Below, one piece after another: positions 15,474-23,744 of a stretch of DNA of 64,000 nucleotides. The DNA lies in NCBI RefSeq assembly GCF_048820915.1, contig NZ_JBMERR010000025.1, positions 4,981-68,980 of the forward strand, written 5' to 3'. A program made the position numbers and the translations under genes. Below the pieces are notes generated by a model. That model saw only the letters and a program-made list of their open reading frames with translations, was not told the origin of the DNA and made no database searches. The stretch's first letter is position 1; each line of letters starts with the position of its first letter. The stretch comes from Cribrihabitans_A pelagius (lineage in GTDB: Bacteria; Pseudomonadota; Alphaproteobacteria; Rhodobacterales; Rhodobacteraceae).

Positions 15474-16723
15474 GCGGCGGCGATAGCAGCCTCCACTCAG
15501 CGGTGCGGGACCAGTTCCGCTCCGCCCTGCCGCCCCGGCTGGGCATTGCGCTCTCCGGCGGCGGCGATTCGACGGCGCTGATGCACCTGCTGCACGAGTG
15601 TTTCGCGGAAGCCGGCGTAAGCCTGCATGCCGCCACCGTCGATCACGGGCTGCGGCCCGGCTCTGCCGAGGAGGCGCAGGACGCCGCCGCCGCGGCCGCA
15701 GCCCTTGGCATTCCGCATCAGACCCTGCGCTGGCAGGAGGGCCCGGGCCCGGGCAATTTGCAGGATCAGGCGCGCGAGGCGCGCTACGGGCTGCTCACCG
15801 CCTGGGCCCGCGAGAACGCCATTCCGGTGCTGGCACTGGGCCATACCGCCGACGACCAGGCCGAAACGGTGCTGATGCGGCTGGGCCGCGCCGCCGGGGT
15901 CAGCGGCCTTTCCGGCATGCCGGTGCGGCGCACCCGGGACGGTGTCACGCTCCTGCGGCCGCTCCTCGGCATCAGCCGCGCCCAGCTGCGCAGTTACCTC
16001 AGGGACCGCGGTATCGCCTGGAGCGAAGACCCGTCGAACGAGGATGCGCGGTTCGAGCGGGTGCGGATGCGCCAGGCGCTGGCGGCGCTGGAGCCCCTGG
16101 GGCTCACCGTCAAGGCGCTGGCCGCGGTGGCGCAGAACATGGCCAAGGCGCGCGATGCACTGGACTGGTACGTGTTCCTGGCTGCCCGCGACCTTGCCTG
16201 CATCGAGGCGGGCGCGGTGGTGCTGAGCCAGCGCAAGTTCCGCACCCTGCCCGATGAAATCGGCCACCGGGTGCTGGTGCGGGCGCTGCAATGGGTCTCC
16301 GGAAGCCGTTATCCGCCGCGCCGGGTGCCGATGCTCGCCGCCGCCGCCGCCGCGCGCAAAGGCGGTTCGGCGACGCTGGCGGGCTGCCGGGTAATCGCGT
16401 GCGCCCGCCAGGTCTGGGTCTGCAGGGAATACAACGCGGTCCGCCGCACGGCGGCGCAGCCGGGTGATCTCTGGGACGGGCGCTGGCAGGTTTATGGCGG
16501 CGATGCAAAGGGTTGCGAGCTGCGCGCCTTGGGCCGGGACGGTCTGAAGCTGTGTCCCGACTGGCGCAGCACGGGTGTGCCGGGCGCGGTACTGGAGGCA
16601 ACCCCCGCGGTTTGGCGCGGCGCCGAATTGGTGGCGGCTCCGGCTGCCGGGCTTGCCAATGGCTGGACCGCCGCGGAGGCCGGCAGCGAAGAAGACTTCT
16701 TTGCATCCCTTTTATCGCATTGA
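15464..16723 (+). CDS. tilS: tRNA(Ile)-lysidine synthetase
   Basis: TilS converts C34 of the CAU-anticodon isoleucine tRNA to lysidine with ATP and lysine, which allows AUA decoding. The 419-residue protein has the PP-loop SGGGDSTAL at 31-39, the HTADDQAETVLMRLGRAAGVSGLSGM block (about 126-151) and RPLLGISRAQLRSYL, all diagnostic. The C-terminal part (from about 240) is divergent but of normal length. The ATG at 15464 lies inside the end of cpoB. It is an essential gene in nearly all bacteria and commonly adjoins ftsH in alphaproteobacteria, as here. Confidence 0.93.
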   Translation: MYLSGGDSSLHSAVRDQFRSALPPRLGIALSGGGDSTALMHLLHECFAEAGVSLHAATVDHGLRPGSAEEAQDAAAAAAALGIPHQTLRWQEGPGPGNLQDQAREARYGLLTAWARENAIPVLALGHTADDQAETVLMRLGRAAGVSGLSGMPVRRTRDGVTLLRPLLGISRAQLRSYLRDRGIAWSEDPSNEDARFERVRMRQALAALEPLGLTVKALAAVAQNMAKARDALDWYVFLAARDLACIEAGAVVLSQRKFRTLPDEIGHRVLVRALQWVSGSRYPPRRVPMLAAAAAARKGGSATLAGCRVIACARQVWVCREYNAVRRTAAQPGDLWDGRWQVYGGDAKGCELRALGRDGLKLCPDWRSTGVPGAVLEATPAVWRGAELVAAPAAGLANGWTAAEAGSEEDFFASLLSH

Positions 16724-16801
16724 ACCTGCCCGAATGATCCTTATTTTAGGCGTAACGCAGGCGGCCTCCGCGGTGCGCCTGAATGATTGGGAGAACTTGC
16801 C

Positions 16802-18715
16802 TTGGGCAACGCACGTAATATCGCCTTCTGGGTCGTTCTGTTCCTGCTGATTCTGGCGCTGTTCAACTTGTTCAGCGGTTCCGGCAGCACGATGCAGAGC
16901 CGTGAACGCGTCTTTTCGGATTTTGTCAGCGCGGTTGAAGCCGGCAATGTCAAAACCGTGACGCTGGACGGTGAACAGGTCCGCTACACCACGTCGGACG
17001 GACAGAACTATGTCACCATTAAACCGGGCGATGCTGAAGTCACGTCGCTGCTGATCGAAAACAACATCCCGGTGCGGGCCGAGAAGCAGCAGCAGTCGGG
17101 CTTCCAGTCCTTCCTGATCACGCTGCTGCCGTTCCTGCTGCTGATCGGTGTCTGGATCTACTTCATGAATCGGATGCAGGGCGGCGGCAAAGGCGGCGCC
17201 ATGGGGTTTGGCAAGTCCAAGGCCAAGATGCTGACCGAAAAGCACGGCCGCGTCACCTTTGATGACGTTGCCGGCATCGACGAGGCCAAGGAAGAGCTCG
17301 AAGAGATCGTCGAATTCCTGCGCAACCCGCAGAAGTTCTCCCGTCTCGGCGGCAAGATCCCGAAAGGCGCGCTGCTGGTGGGCCCGCCGGGCACCGGTAA
17401 GACCCTGCTGGCCCGCGCCATCGCGGGCGAAGCCGGCGTGCCGTTCTTCACCATCTCGGGCTCCGATTTCGTCGAGATGTTCGTGGGTGTGGGTGCATCC
17501 CGTGTGCGCGACATGTTTGAGCAGGCCAAGAAGAACGCGCCCTGTATCGTCTTCATCGACGAGATCGACGCCGTCGGCCGCCACCGCGGTGCCGGCTACG
17601 GCGGCGGCAACGACGAGCGCGAGCAGACCCTGAACCAGCTGCTGGTGGAGATGGACGGCTTCGAGGCCAACGAGGGCGTCATCATCCTCGCCGCGACCAA
17701 CCGCAAGGACGTGCTGGACCCGGCGCTGCTGCGCCCCGGCCGCTTTGACCGCAACGTCACCGTCGGCAACCCCGACATCAAGGGCCGCGAGAAGATCCTC
17801 GGCGTGCATGCCCGCAAGACCCCGCTGGGTCCCGACGTGGACCTGCGCATCATTGCCCGCGGCACTCCCGGTTTTTCGGGCGCGGACCTTGCCAACCTGG
17901 TGAACGAGGCCGCGCTGATGGCCGCCCGTGTCGGCCGCCGCTTCGTCACCATGGAGGATTTCGAATCCGCCAAAGACAAGGTGATGATGGGGGCCGAGCG
18001 CCGCTCGATGGTGCTAACCCAGGACCAGAAGGAAAAGACCGCCTACCATGAGGCCGGTCATGCCGTGGTCGGCCTGGTGCTGCCGGAGTGCGACCCGGTT
18101 TACAAGGCGACCATCATCCCCCGCGGCGGCGCGCTTGGCATGGTGGTCAGCTTGCCCGAAATGGACCGGCTGAACTGGCACAAGGACGAGTGCGAGCAAA
18201 AGCTCGCGATGACCATGGCGGGCAAGGCGGCCGAGATCATCAAGTACGGCGAAGGCCATGTCTCCAACGGCCCGGCCGGCGACATCCAGCAGGCCAGCCA
18301 GCTGGCCCGCGCCATGGTGATGCGCTGGGGCATGTCCGAGAAGGTCGGCAACATCGACTATGCCGAAGCGCATGAGGGCTATTCCGGCAACACCGCGGGC
18401 TTCTCGGTCTCGGCCCACACCAAGGAGCTGATCGAGGAAGAGGTGAAGCGCCTGATCCAGGACGGCTATGAGCGCGCCTTGGAGATCCTGATGGACAAGA
18501 AGGAAGAATGGGAACGCCTGGCCCAGGGTCTCCTGGAATACGAAACCCTGACCGGCGACGAGATCAAGCGCGTGATGAACGGCGAGCCGCCGCAGGCAGG
18601 CGAGGACGACGACAGCGGCGAGGATGAGGGCACCGCCTCGGTTACCGCGATCCCCAAAGCCAAGCCGAAGAAATCGCCGCCGGAAGGCGGGCTTGAGCCG
18701 GAACCCTCCAGCTGA
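16802..18715 (+). CDS. ftsH: ATP-dependent zinc metalloprotease FtsH
   Basis: FtsH is a membrane-anchored AAA+ protease that degrades misfolded membrane proteins and regulatory factors. The 637-residue protein has two transmembrane helices (residues about 6-24 and 102-121) flanking a periplasmic domain, Walker A GPPGTGKT at 194-201, Walker B (CIVFIDEIDAVG), the second region of homology with arginine fingers (RPGRFDRNVTVG) and the zinc site HEAGH at 416-420. I place the start at the TTG at 16802 because TTGGGAGAAC lies at good distance upstream and gives MGNARNIAFW; the reading from 16787 would swallow that ribosome binding site. A strong terminator follows. Confidence 0.96.
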   Translation: MGNARNIAFWVVLFLLILALFNLFSGSGSTMQSRERVFSDFVSAVEAGNVKTVTLDGEQVRYTTSDGQNYVTIKPGDAEVTSLLIENNIPVRAEKQQQSGFQSFLITLLPFLLLIGVWIYFMNRMQGGGKGGAMGFGKSKAKMLTEKHGRVTFDDVAGIDEAKEELEEIVEFLRNPQKFSRLGGKIPKGALLVGPPGTGKTLLARAIAGEAGVPFFTISGSDFVEMFVGVGASRVRDMFEQAKKNAPCIVFIDEIDAVGRHRGAGYGGGNDEREQTLNQLLVEMDGFEANEGVIILAATNRKDVLDPALLRPGRFDRNVTVGNPDIKGREKILGVHARKTPLGPDVDLRIIARGTPGFSGADLANLVNEAALMAARVGRRFVTMEDFESAKDKVMMGAERRSMVLTQDQKEKTAYHEAGHAVVGLVLPECDPVYKATIIPRGGALGMVVSLPEMDRLNWHKDECEQKLAMTMAGKAAEIIKYGEGHVSNGPAGDIQQASQLARAMVMRWGMSEKVGNIDYAEAHEGYSGNTAGFSVSAHTKELIEEEVKRLIQDGYERALEILMDKKEEWERLAQGLLEYETLTGDEIKRVMNGEPPQAGEDDDSGEDEGTASVTAIPKAKPKKSPPEGGLEPEPSS

Positions 18716-18740
18716 CCGCTGCCTGGCCTGAAACACCTGA

Positions 18741-18774
18741 CCCCCCGGATGCCCGCCAGCCTCCGGGGGGTTTT
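18741..18774 (+). terminator. Intrinsic terminator after ftsH
   Basis: CCCCCCGGA (18741-18749) pairs perfectly with TCCGGGGGG (18762-18770) around a 12-base loop, followed by TTTT. It lies 26 bases after the ftsH stop and closes the long + strand run that begins upstream of thpR. Confidence 0.9.
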
Positions 18775-18894
18775 GCATTTCGGAACCGCAACCGGCTGTT
18801 CACAAATCAGCATCACCGCCGCAGTGGACGCCGCGCCGCCGCCGGCTATCCTGCCGCCTGAAAAACGGGATACTTGACGGGGAGGGCGCAGGCA

Positions 18895-19470
18895 GTGCCG
18901 GTATTACGGGAAACGGAATTTACGGGGGAGATCACCTGGCTGGGGCAGGCGCCGGCCGGGGCAGGGCTGGCCTCAAGCCCCGTCGAGGCGCTGGAGCTCG
19001 GCTTTGACGGGCTTGCGGGCGCCCGCCACCAGGGCGCCACCGCACCCTCCTGCAGCCGGGTGAAGAACCTGCACCCCAAGGGCACCGAAATCCGCAACAG
19101 CCGCCAGCTCAGCCTTCTGTCAGCAGAGGAACTGGCACAGGTCGCCGCCAGGATGCAGCTGGACGCGCTCAGCCCTGCGCTGGTGGGCGCCAATATCGTG
19201 CTGCACGGCATCCCGGACTTTTCTCACCTGCCGCCCGCTGCGCGGCTGCAGGGGCCGGATGGCGCCACCCTCACCGTGAACCTGGAAAACCGTCCCTGTG
19301 TGCTGCCCGCGCGCGAGATCGAGGCAGAGCACCCGGGCTTCGGCGCCCGCTTCAAGCCCGCCGCCGAGCAGCGCCGGGGAATCACCGCCTGGGTGGAGCG
19401 GCCGGGGCGCCTGACCCTGGGCCAGAAGCTGCGCCTTTTCATCCCCGGCCAGCCCGCCTGGGCGCCCTGA
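18895..19470 (+). CDS. MOSC domain-containing protein
   Basis: A 191-residue MOSC-type (molybdenum cofactor sulfurase C-terminal) protein. Visible family features are the N-terminal beta-rich segment, GFDGLAGARHQGATAPSC near residue 42, EIRNSRQLSLLSAEEL, and the C-terminal region ENRPCVLPAREIEAEHPGFG with a conserved cysteine, then KPAAEQRRGITAWVERPG. MOSC proteins handle sulfur in molybdenum-cofactor or detoxification reactions; the substrate here is unknown. The start is taken as GTG at 18895 because GGAGG lies nine bases upstream; an in-frame TTG at 18874 has no such site. Monocistronic after the ftsH terminator. Confidence 0.8.
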   Translation: MPVLRETEFTGEITWLGQAPAGAGLASSPVEALELGFDGLAGARHQGATAPSCSRVKNLHPKGTEIRNSRQLSLLSAEELAQVAARMQLDALSPALVGANIVLHGIPDFSHLPPAARLQGPDGATLTVNLENRPCVLPAREIEAEHPGFGARFKPAAEQRRGITAWVERPGRLTLGQKLRLFIPGQPAWAP

Positions 19471-19655
19471 GACCGCGGCAGGCAGCGCATCGGGTTTCCG
19501 ATGCGTCACCCAAGGCACCGGCCGGCGGGCCCCACGCCGCTTCGGGGCAGGATAATGTCGGAAATCACGCGCGCCAAATGCCGCAAAATGGCTAAGTCTA
19601 CGGCTAAACCGGCATCTGGGCCGGCGATCGTATGCTAACTCACAGGGATCAGGCC

Positions 19656-21332
19656 ATGAGCTACAAGAGTGACATCGAGATTGCCCGCGAGGCGAAGAAG
19701 AAGCCGATTCAGGAAATCGGCGCGAAGATCGGGATTTCCAGCGACGACCTGCTGCCCTATGGCCACGACAAGGCAAAAGTGTCGCAATCCTTCATCGACT
19801 CGGTGCAGGAACGCGAGGACGGCAAGCTGATCCTGGTGACCGCGATCAACCCGACCCCGGCGGGCGAGGGTAAGACCACCACCACCGTGGGTCTTGGCGA
19901 CGGACTGAACCGGATCGGCAAACACGCGATGATCTGCATCCGCGAAGCCTCGCTCGGGCCGAACTTCGGCATGAAGGGCGGCGCCGCCGGCGGCGGTTAC
20001 GCCCAGATCGTGCCGATGGAGGAGATGAACCTCCACTTCACCGGCGACTTCCACGCTATCACCTCCGCGCATTCGCTGCTGTCGGCGATGATCGACAACC
20101 ACATCTACTGGGGCAACGAGCAGGAGATCGACACCCGCCGCGTCGCCTGGCGCCGCGTCGTGGACATGAACGACCGCGCCCTGCGCCAGATCACCGCTTC
20201 GCTCGGCGGCGTCTCCAACGGCTTCCCGCGCGAGACCGGCTTTGACATCACCGTGGCCTCGGAAGTGATGGCGATCCTTTGCCTGGCGACCGACCTCAAG
20301 GACCTGGAAAAGCGCCTCGGCGACATCATCGTGGCCTACCGCCGCGACAAGACCCCGGTCTACTGCCGTGACATCAAGGCCGAAGGCGCGATGACCGTGC
20401 TGCTGAAGGACGCGATGCAGCCGAACCTGGTGCAGACCCTGGAAAACAACCCGGCCTTCGTGCATGGCGGCCCGTTTGCCAACATCGCGCATGGCTGCAA
20501 CTCGGTGATCGCCACCAAGACCGCGCTGAAAGTCGCCGACTACGTGGTGACCGAAGCAGGTTTCGGCGCTGACCTCGGTGCCGAAAAGTTCATGAACATC
20601 AAGTGCCGCAAGGCAGACATCGCGCCCTCGGCCGTGGTGCTGGTCGCCACCGTGCGCGCAATGAAGATGAACGGCGGCATTGCCAAGGCGGATCTGGGTG
20701 CCGAGAACGTGGACGCCGTCCACAACGGCTGCGCCAACCTCGGCCGCCACATCGAGAACGTGAAATCCTTTGGTGTGCCGGTGGTGGTCGCGATCAACCA
20801 TTTCGTGACCGACACCGACGCCGAAGTGCAGGCAGTGAAGGACTACTGCGCCACCCATGGCGTCGAGGCGGTGCTGTCGCGGCACTGGGAGCTGGGCTCG
20901 GAGGGCTCCGCGGACCTGGCGCAGAAAGTGGTCGCGCTGGCCGAATCCGGCAGCGCCAACTTCTCGCCGATCTACCCCGACGAGATGCCGCTGTTCGAGA
21001 AGATCGAGACCATCGCCAAGCGCATCTACCGCGCCGACGAGGTTCTGGCCGATGCCAAGATCCGCAACCAGCTGAAGGAATGGGAAGCCGCGGGTTACGG
21101 CAACCTGCCGGTCTGCATGGCGAAGACCCAGTACTCCTTCTCCACCGATCCCAGCTTGCGCGGCGCGCCCACGGGCCATTCGGTGCCAGTGCGCGAAGTG
21201 CGGCTTTCGGCCGGCGCGGGCTTCATCGTGGTGGTCTGCGGCGAGATCATGACCATGCCCGGCCTGCCGCGCACCCCGGCAGCGGAGAACATCCGCCTGA
21301 ACGCGGACGGCCAGATCGAAGGTCTGTTCTGA
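19656..21332 (+). CDS. fhs: Formate--tetrahydrofolate ligase
   Basis: Fhs ligates formate to tetrahydrofolate with ATP, giving 10-formyl-THF for purine and initiator-tRNA synthesis or, in reverse, for C1 oxidation. The 558-residue protein has the P-loop PTPAGEGKTTT at 66-76, the block REASLGPNFGMKGGAAGGGYAQ and the ending TMPGLPRTPAAENIRL; length matches the family (about 556). The ATG at 19656 gives MSYKSDIEIAREA; the TATG further upstream would add a non-conserved leader. folD follows in the same direction 109 bases later, forming a C1-interconversion pair that in roseobacters supports oxidation of methyl groups from compounds such as DMSP and glycine betaine (context inference). Confidence 0.96.
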   Translation: MSYKSDIEIAREAKKKPIQEIGAKIGISSDDLLPYGHDKAKVSQSFIDSVQEREDGKLILVTAINPTPAGEGKTTTTVGLGDGLNRIGKHAMICIREASLGPNFGMKGGAAGGGYAQIVPMEEMNLHFTGDFHAITSAHSLLSAMIDNHIYWGNEQEIDTRRVAWRRVVDMNDRALRQITASLGGVSNGFPRETGFDITVASEVMAILCLATDLKDLEKRLGDIIVAYRRDKTPVYCRDIKAEGAMTVLLKDAMQPNLVQTLENNPAFVHGGPFANIAHGCNSVIATKTALKVADYVVTEAGFGADLGAEKFMNIKCRKADIAPSAVVLVATVRAMKMNGGIAKADLGAENVDAVHNGCANLGRHIENVKSFGVPVVVAINHFVTDTDAEVQAVKDYCATHGVEAVLSRHWELGSEGSADLAQKVVALAESGSANFSPIYPDEMPLFEKIETIAKRIYRADEVLADAKIRNQLKEWEAAGYGNLPVCMAKTQYSFSTDPSLRGAPTGHSVPVREVRLSAGAGFIVVVCGEIMTMPGLPRTPAAENIRLNADGQIEGLF

Positions 21333-21441
21333 GCCGGACGGCAAACACAATGCGCCGGCCCGGGGTGTCCCCCCGGGCCGTTGCAGGTTACGACGGGGCA
21401 GCGCCCGGATGGCGGCAAGACAGCGGAAGGAAAAGACAGCG

Positions 21442-22344
21442 ATGGCGGCAGAACTTATTGACGGCAAGGCCTTTGCGGCCGAAGTGCGCGGCCAGGTGGC
21501 CGAACATGTGGCGCGGCTGAAGGCGGAGCATGGGCTCACCCCCGGCCTCGCGGTGGTGCTGGTGGGCGAGGATGCCGCCTCCCAGGTCTACGTGCGCTCC
21601 AAGGGCAAGAGCACAGTCGAGGCGGGGATGAACTCCTTCGAGCACAAGCTCGACGCGGAGACCTCCGAGGCGGACCTGCTGGCGCTGGTCGAGAAGCTCA
21701 ACGCCGATCCGGCGGTGCACGGCATCCTGGTGCAGCTGCCGCTGCCCTCCCACATGGACGAATCGCAGGTGATCAACACTATCGCGCCGGAAAAGGACGT
21801 GGACGGCTTCCACATCTCCAACGTCGGGCTGCTCGGCACCGGGCAGAAGTCGATGGTGCCCTGCACGCCGCTTGGCTGCCTGATGATGCTGCGCGCCTAC
21901 CACGGCTCGCTCTCGGGCAAGGACGCGGTGGTGATCGGCCGCTCCAACATTGTCGGCAAGCCGATGGCGCAGCTTCTCTTGGGCGACAGCTGCACCGTGA
22001 CCATCGCGCATTCGCGCACCAAGGACCTTCCGGATGTTGTCCGCCGCGCCGATATCGTGGTCGCCGCAGTGGGCCGGCCGGAAATGGTGCCGGGCGACTG
22101 GATCAAGGAAGGCGCCACGGTGATCGACGTCGGCATCAACCGCATACCGGCGCCCGAGAAGGGCGAGGGCAAGACCCGGCTGGCGGGTGACGTGGACTTC
22201 GCCTCCGCCGCCGAGCGCGCGGGCGCCATCACCCCGGTGCCGGGCGGCGTCGGCCCGATGACCATCGCCTGCCTGCTCGCCAACACGCTCACCGCCTGCT
22301 GCCGCGCAAACGGGCTGGCAGAGCCCGAGGGGCTGACAGCCTGA
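21442..22344 (+). CDS. folD: Bifunctional methylenetetrahydrofolate dehydrogenase/cyclohydrolase
   Basis: FolD interconverts 5,10-methylene-THF, methenyl-THF and 10-formyl-THF with NADP. The 300-residue protein shows the catalytic lysine in YVRSKGKSTVEAG (K56), LVQLPLPSHMD, DVDGFHISNVG, the Rossmann-type motif VIGRSNIVGKPMAQLLL, and PGGVGPMTIACLLANT near the C-terminus. The start at 21442 is preceded by GGAAGGAAAAGACAGCG; the longer reading from 21409 is less conserved. It lies directly after fhs and completes the formate/C1 module. A pair of dispersed repeats follows. Confidence 0.96.
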   Translation: MAAELIDGKAFAAEVRGQVAEHVARLKAEHGLTPGLAVVLVGEDAASQVYVRSKGKSTVEAGMNSFEHKLDAETSEADLLALVEKLNADPAVHGILVQLPLPSHMDESQVINTIAPEKDVDGFHISNVGLLGTGQKSMVPCTPLGCLMMLRAYHGSLSGKDAVVIGRSNIVGKPMAQLLLGDSCTVTIAHSRTKDLPDVVRRADIVVAAVGRPEMVPGDWIKEGATVIDVGINRIPAPEKGEGKTRLAGDVDFASAAERAGAITPVPGGVGPMTIACLLANTLTACCRANGLAEPEGLTA

Positions 22345-22387
22345 GGCCGCAGAACCGCTGACTGGATGAAGATGCTCCCGCTGGACC

Positions 22388-22500
22388 CCTCCGGCGGGAG
22401 TATTTTTTACAAAGAAGAAACGGCGGGGACAGGGCCGCGGGCGGCGGTGCCCGGTGCTGCGGGCGGGTGCCTCCGGCGGGAGTATTTGGGGCAAGATGAC
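22388..22500 (+). repeat. Two CTCCGGCGGGAGTATTT dispersed repeats
   Basis: CCTCCGGCGGGAGTATTT occurs at 22388-22405 followed by TTTTACAAAGAAGAAA, and at 22470-22487 followed by GGGGCAAGATGAC. The core CTCCGGCGGGAG is a perfect inverted repeat able to form a hairpin followed by T residues, so each copy resembles a terminator for the upstream gene. Related copies are at 829-926 (reverse) and 42,518-42,540 (reverse). Confidence 0.8.
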
Positions 22501-22534
22501 AGGGCCGGGGCTGATCCGTGGCTGCGGGAGCCGG

Positions 22535-22963
22535 TCAGGCGGGGACCGGAACCATAGTGCCTTGCAGGACCGCGATCAGCTTCTCCTGGCCCGCGCTCAG
22601 CGCGTGCACCTCGGCGCTGACCACCACCAGCCGGCGGCCCGGTTTCAGCACCCGCCCGGTGGCGCGCAGCCGCGCGCCCTCGCCGGGGGCCAGCAGGTTG
22701 ATCTTGATCTCGGCGGTCATCACTTCCTGATCCTCGGGCATCACGGTGAGGGCGGCATAACCAGCAGCGGTATCGCCAAGCGCGAAGCTGAGGGCGGCAT
22801 GGGCGACGTCATGCTGCTGGCGGCTGCCGGGCAGGATCGGGGCGCCGATCACCACCTGGCCCGGGGTCACGCTTTCCAGCTCGGCACCGAAGGTTTGCAT
22901 CATGCTCTGGCGGGCGAAGCTTTCGCGGATACGGGTGGTTATGTCAGTGTCTGGGGCGGTCAT
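22535..22963 (-). CDS. PaaI-family hotdog thioesterase
   Basis: A 142-residue single-domain hotdog protein. The motif GSRQQHDVAHAALSFALGDTAAGYAAL (about 46-72) is the PaaI/YdiI-type signature, where the glycine and acidic residue of the helix serve acyl-CoA thioester hydrolysis, and MTAEIKINLLAPGEGARLRATGRVLKPGRRLVV completes the fold. The substrate is unknown; phenylacetyl-CoA-type or general acyl-CoA are possibilities. On the - strand it follows pdeM with a gap of about 71 bases and may be co-transcribed with it. Confidence 0.85.
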   Translation of the reverse strand: MTAPDTDITTRIRESFARQSMMQTFGAELESVTPGQVVIGAPILPGSRQQHDVAHAALSFALGDTAAGYAALTVMPEDQEVMTAEIKINLLAPGEGARLRATGRVLKPGRRLVVVSAEVHALSAGQEKLIAVLQGTMVPVPA

Positions 22964-23034
22964 GCGCGGCTCTCCTGGTATTTTGCCTTACCATAGGGCA
23001 GTTTCCAGGCGGCGCTCAGGTGACGCTGCGCCAT

Positions 23035-23685
23035 TCAGCGCGGCATCGGCATCGCCAACGGGCGCGGGCCGGTCAGTACCGCCAGCGCGCGTGGCCCCAT
23101 CAGCCCCGCCAGCGCCGGGGTGCTGCTGTAAAGCCCGCCGGTATAGGTGCCGAAAGCGGGCATTATCAGCCGCGAGTCATCGAACAGGAAGGCCGGGCGC
23201 ACGGTGCCGCGCAGCCGCGCCTTGGGGTGGTAGTGCCCCGAGACCTCGCCCCGCGCGCCTGGGGCGGCGATATGGCGGAAGGTGAGGGGCCCGAGTGTCA
23301 TCTCGCCCGCGTGTTCGCCGCCGAAACACGGAGGTGCCGGGTCGTGGTTGCCCTCGATCCAGATCCAGCGGCGGTCCTGCATCAGGGCTGCCAGCTGCTG
23401 CCGCTCCGCCTCCGGCAGTGCGCGCGCAGCGGCGTCATCGTCGAAACTGTCGCCGAGGCAGATCACGCAGCGCGCGCCGGTCTCTTCCAGCGCAGCCTCA
23501 AGGCGCATCAGCGTGTCGCGGGTCTCGTAAGGCGGCAGGGCGCTGCCGCCGCGCCGCGCGTGGCGCTCGGCCTTGCCGAGGTGCAGGTCGGAGACGCAGA
23601 GCGTTTGCGCCCCGGCCCACCAGAGCGCGCCGGAGCCGAGGGCTGTGAGCCGCGCGCCGCGGAAGGAGAGCTCGTAACCGTTCAT
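23035..23685 (-). CDS. pdeM: Ligase-associated DNA damage response endonuclease PdeM
   Basis: A 216-residue calcineurin-like metallophosphoesterase. All metal motifs are present in order: SDLHLGKAERHARRG (about 32-46), GDSFDDD (about 78), EGNHDP (about 112) and SGHYHPK (about 149). PdeM is encoded next to Lhr-like helicases in four-gene repair clusters that also contain an ATP-dependent DNA ligase and a beta-CASP-type exonuclease. Here it sits 59 bases downstream of that helicase, but the ligase and exonuclease are not adjacent. The ATG at 23685 gives the family N-terminus MNGYELSFRGARLTAL; longer readings run into the helicase gene. Confidence 0.9.
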   Translation of the reverse strand: MNGYELSFRGARLTALGSGALWWAGAQTLCVSDLHLGKAERHARRGGSALPPYETRDTLMRLEAALEETGARCVICLGDSFDDDAAARALPEAERQQLAALMQDRRWIWIEGNHDPAPPCFGGEHAGEMTLGPLTFRHIAAPGARGEVSGHYHPKARLRGTVRPAFLFDDSRLIMPAFGTYTGGLYSSTPALAGLMGPRALAVLTGPRPLAMPMPR

Positions 23686-23744
23686 GATGCGTTCTTTAGC
23701 GGATGCGCGCGCCAGTGCAAGGGCGGAGTGGCCGGAGCAGGGGG

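Noticed and set aside
19471..19655. A folate-type riboswitch upstream of fhs
   Set aside because: The 185-base spacer has only weak, unordered pairing (GGCTAAG/CGGCTAAACC repeats) and none of the conserved cores I would expect; not reported as a feature.
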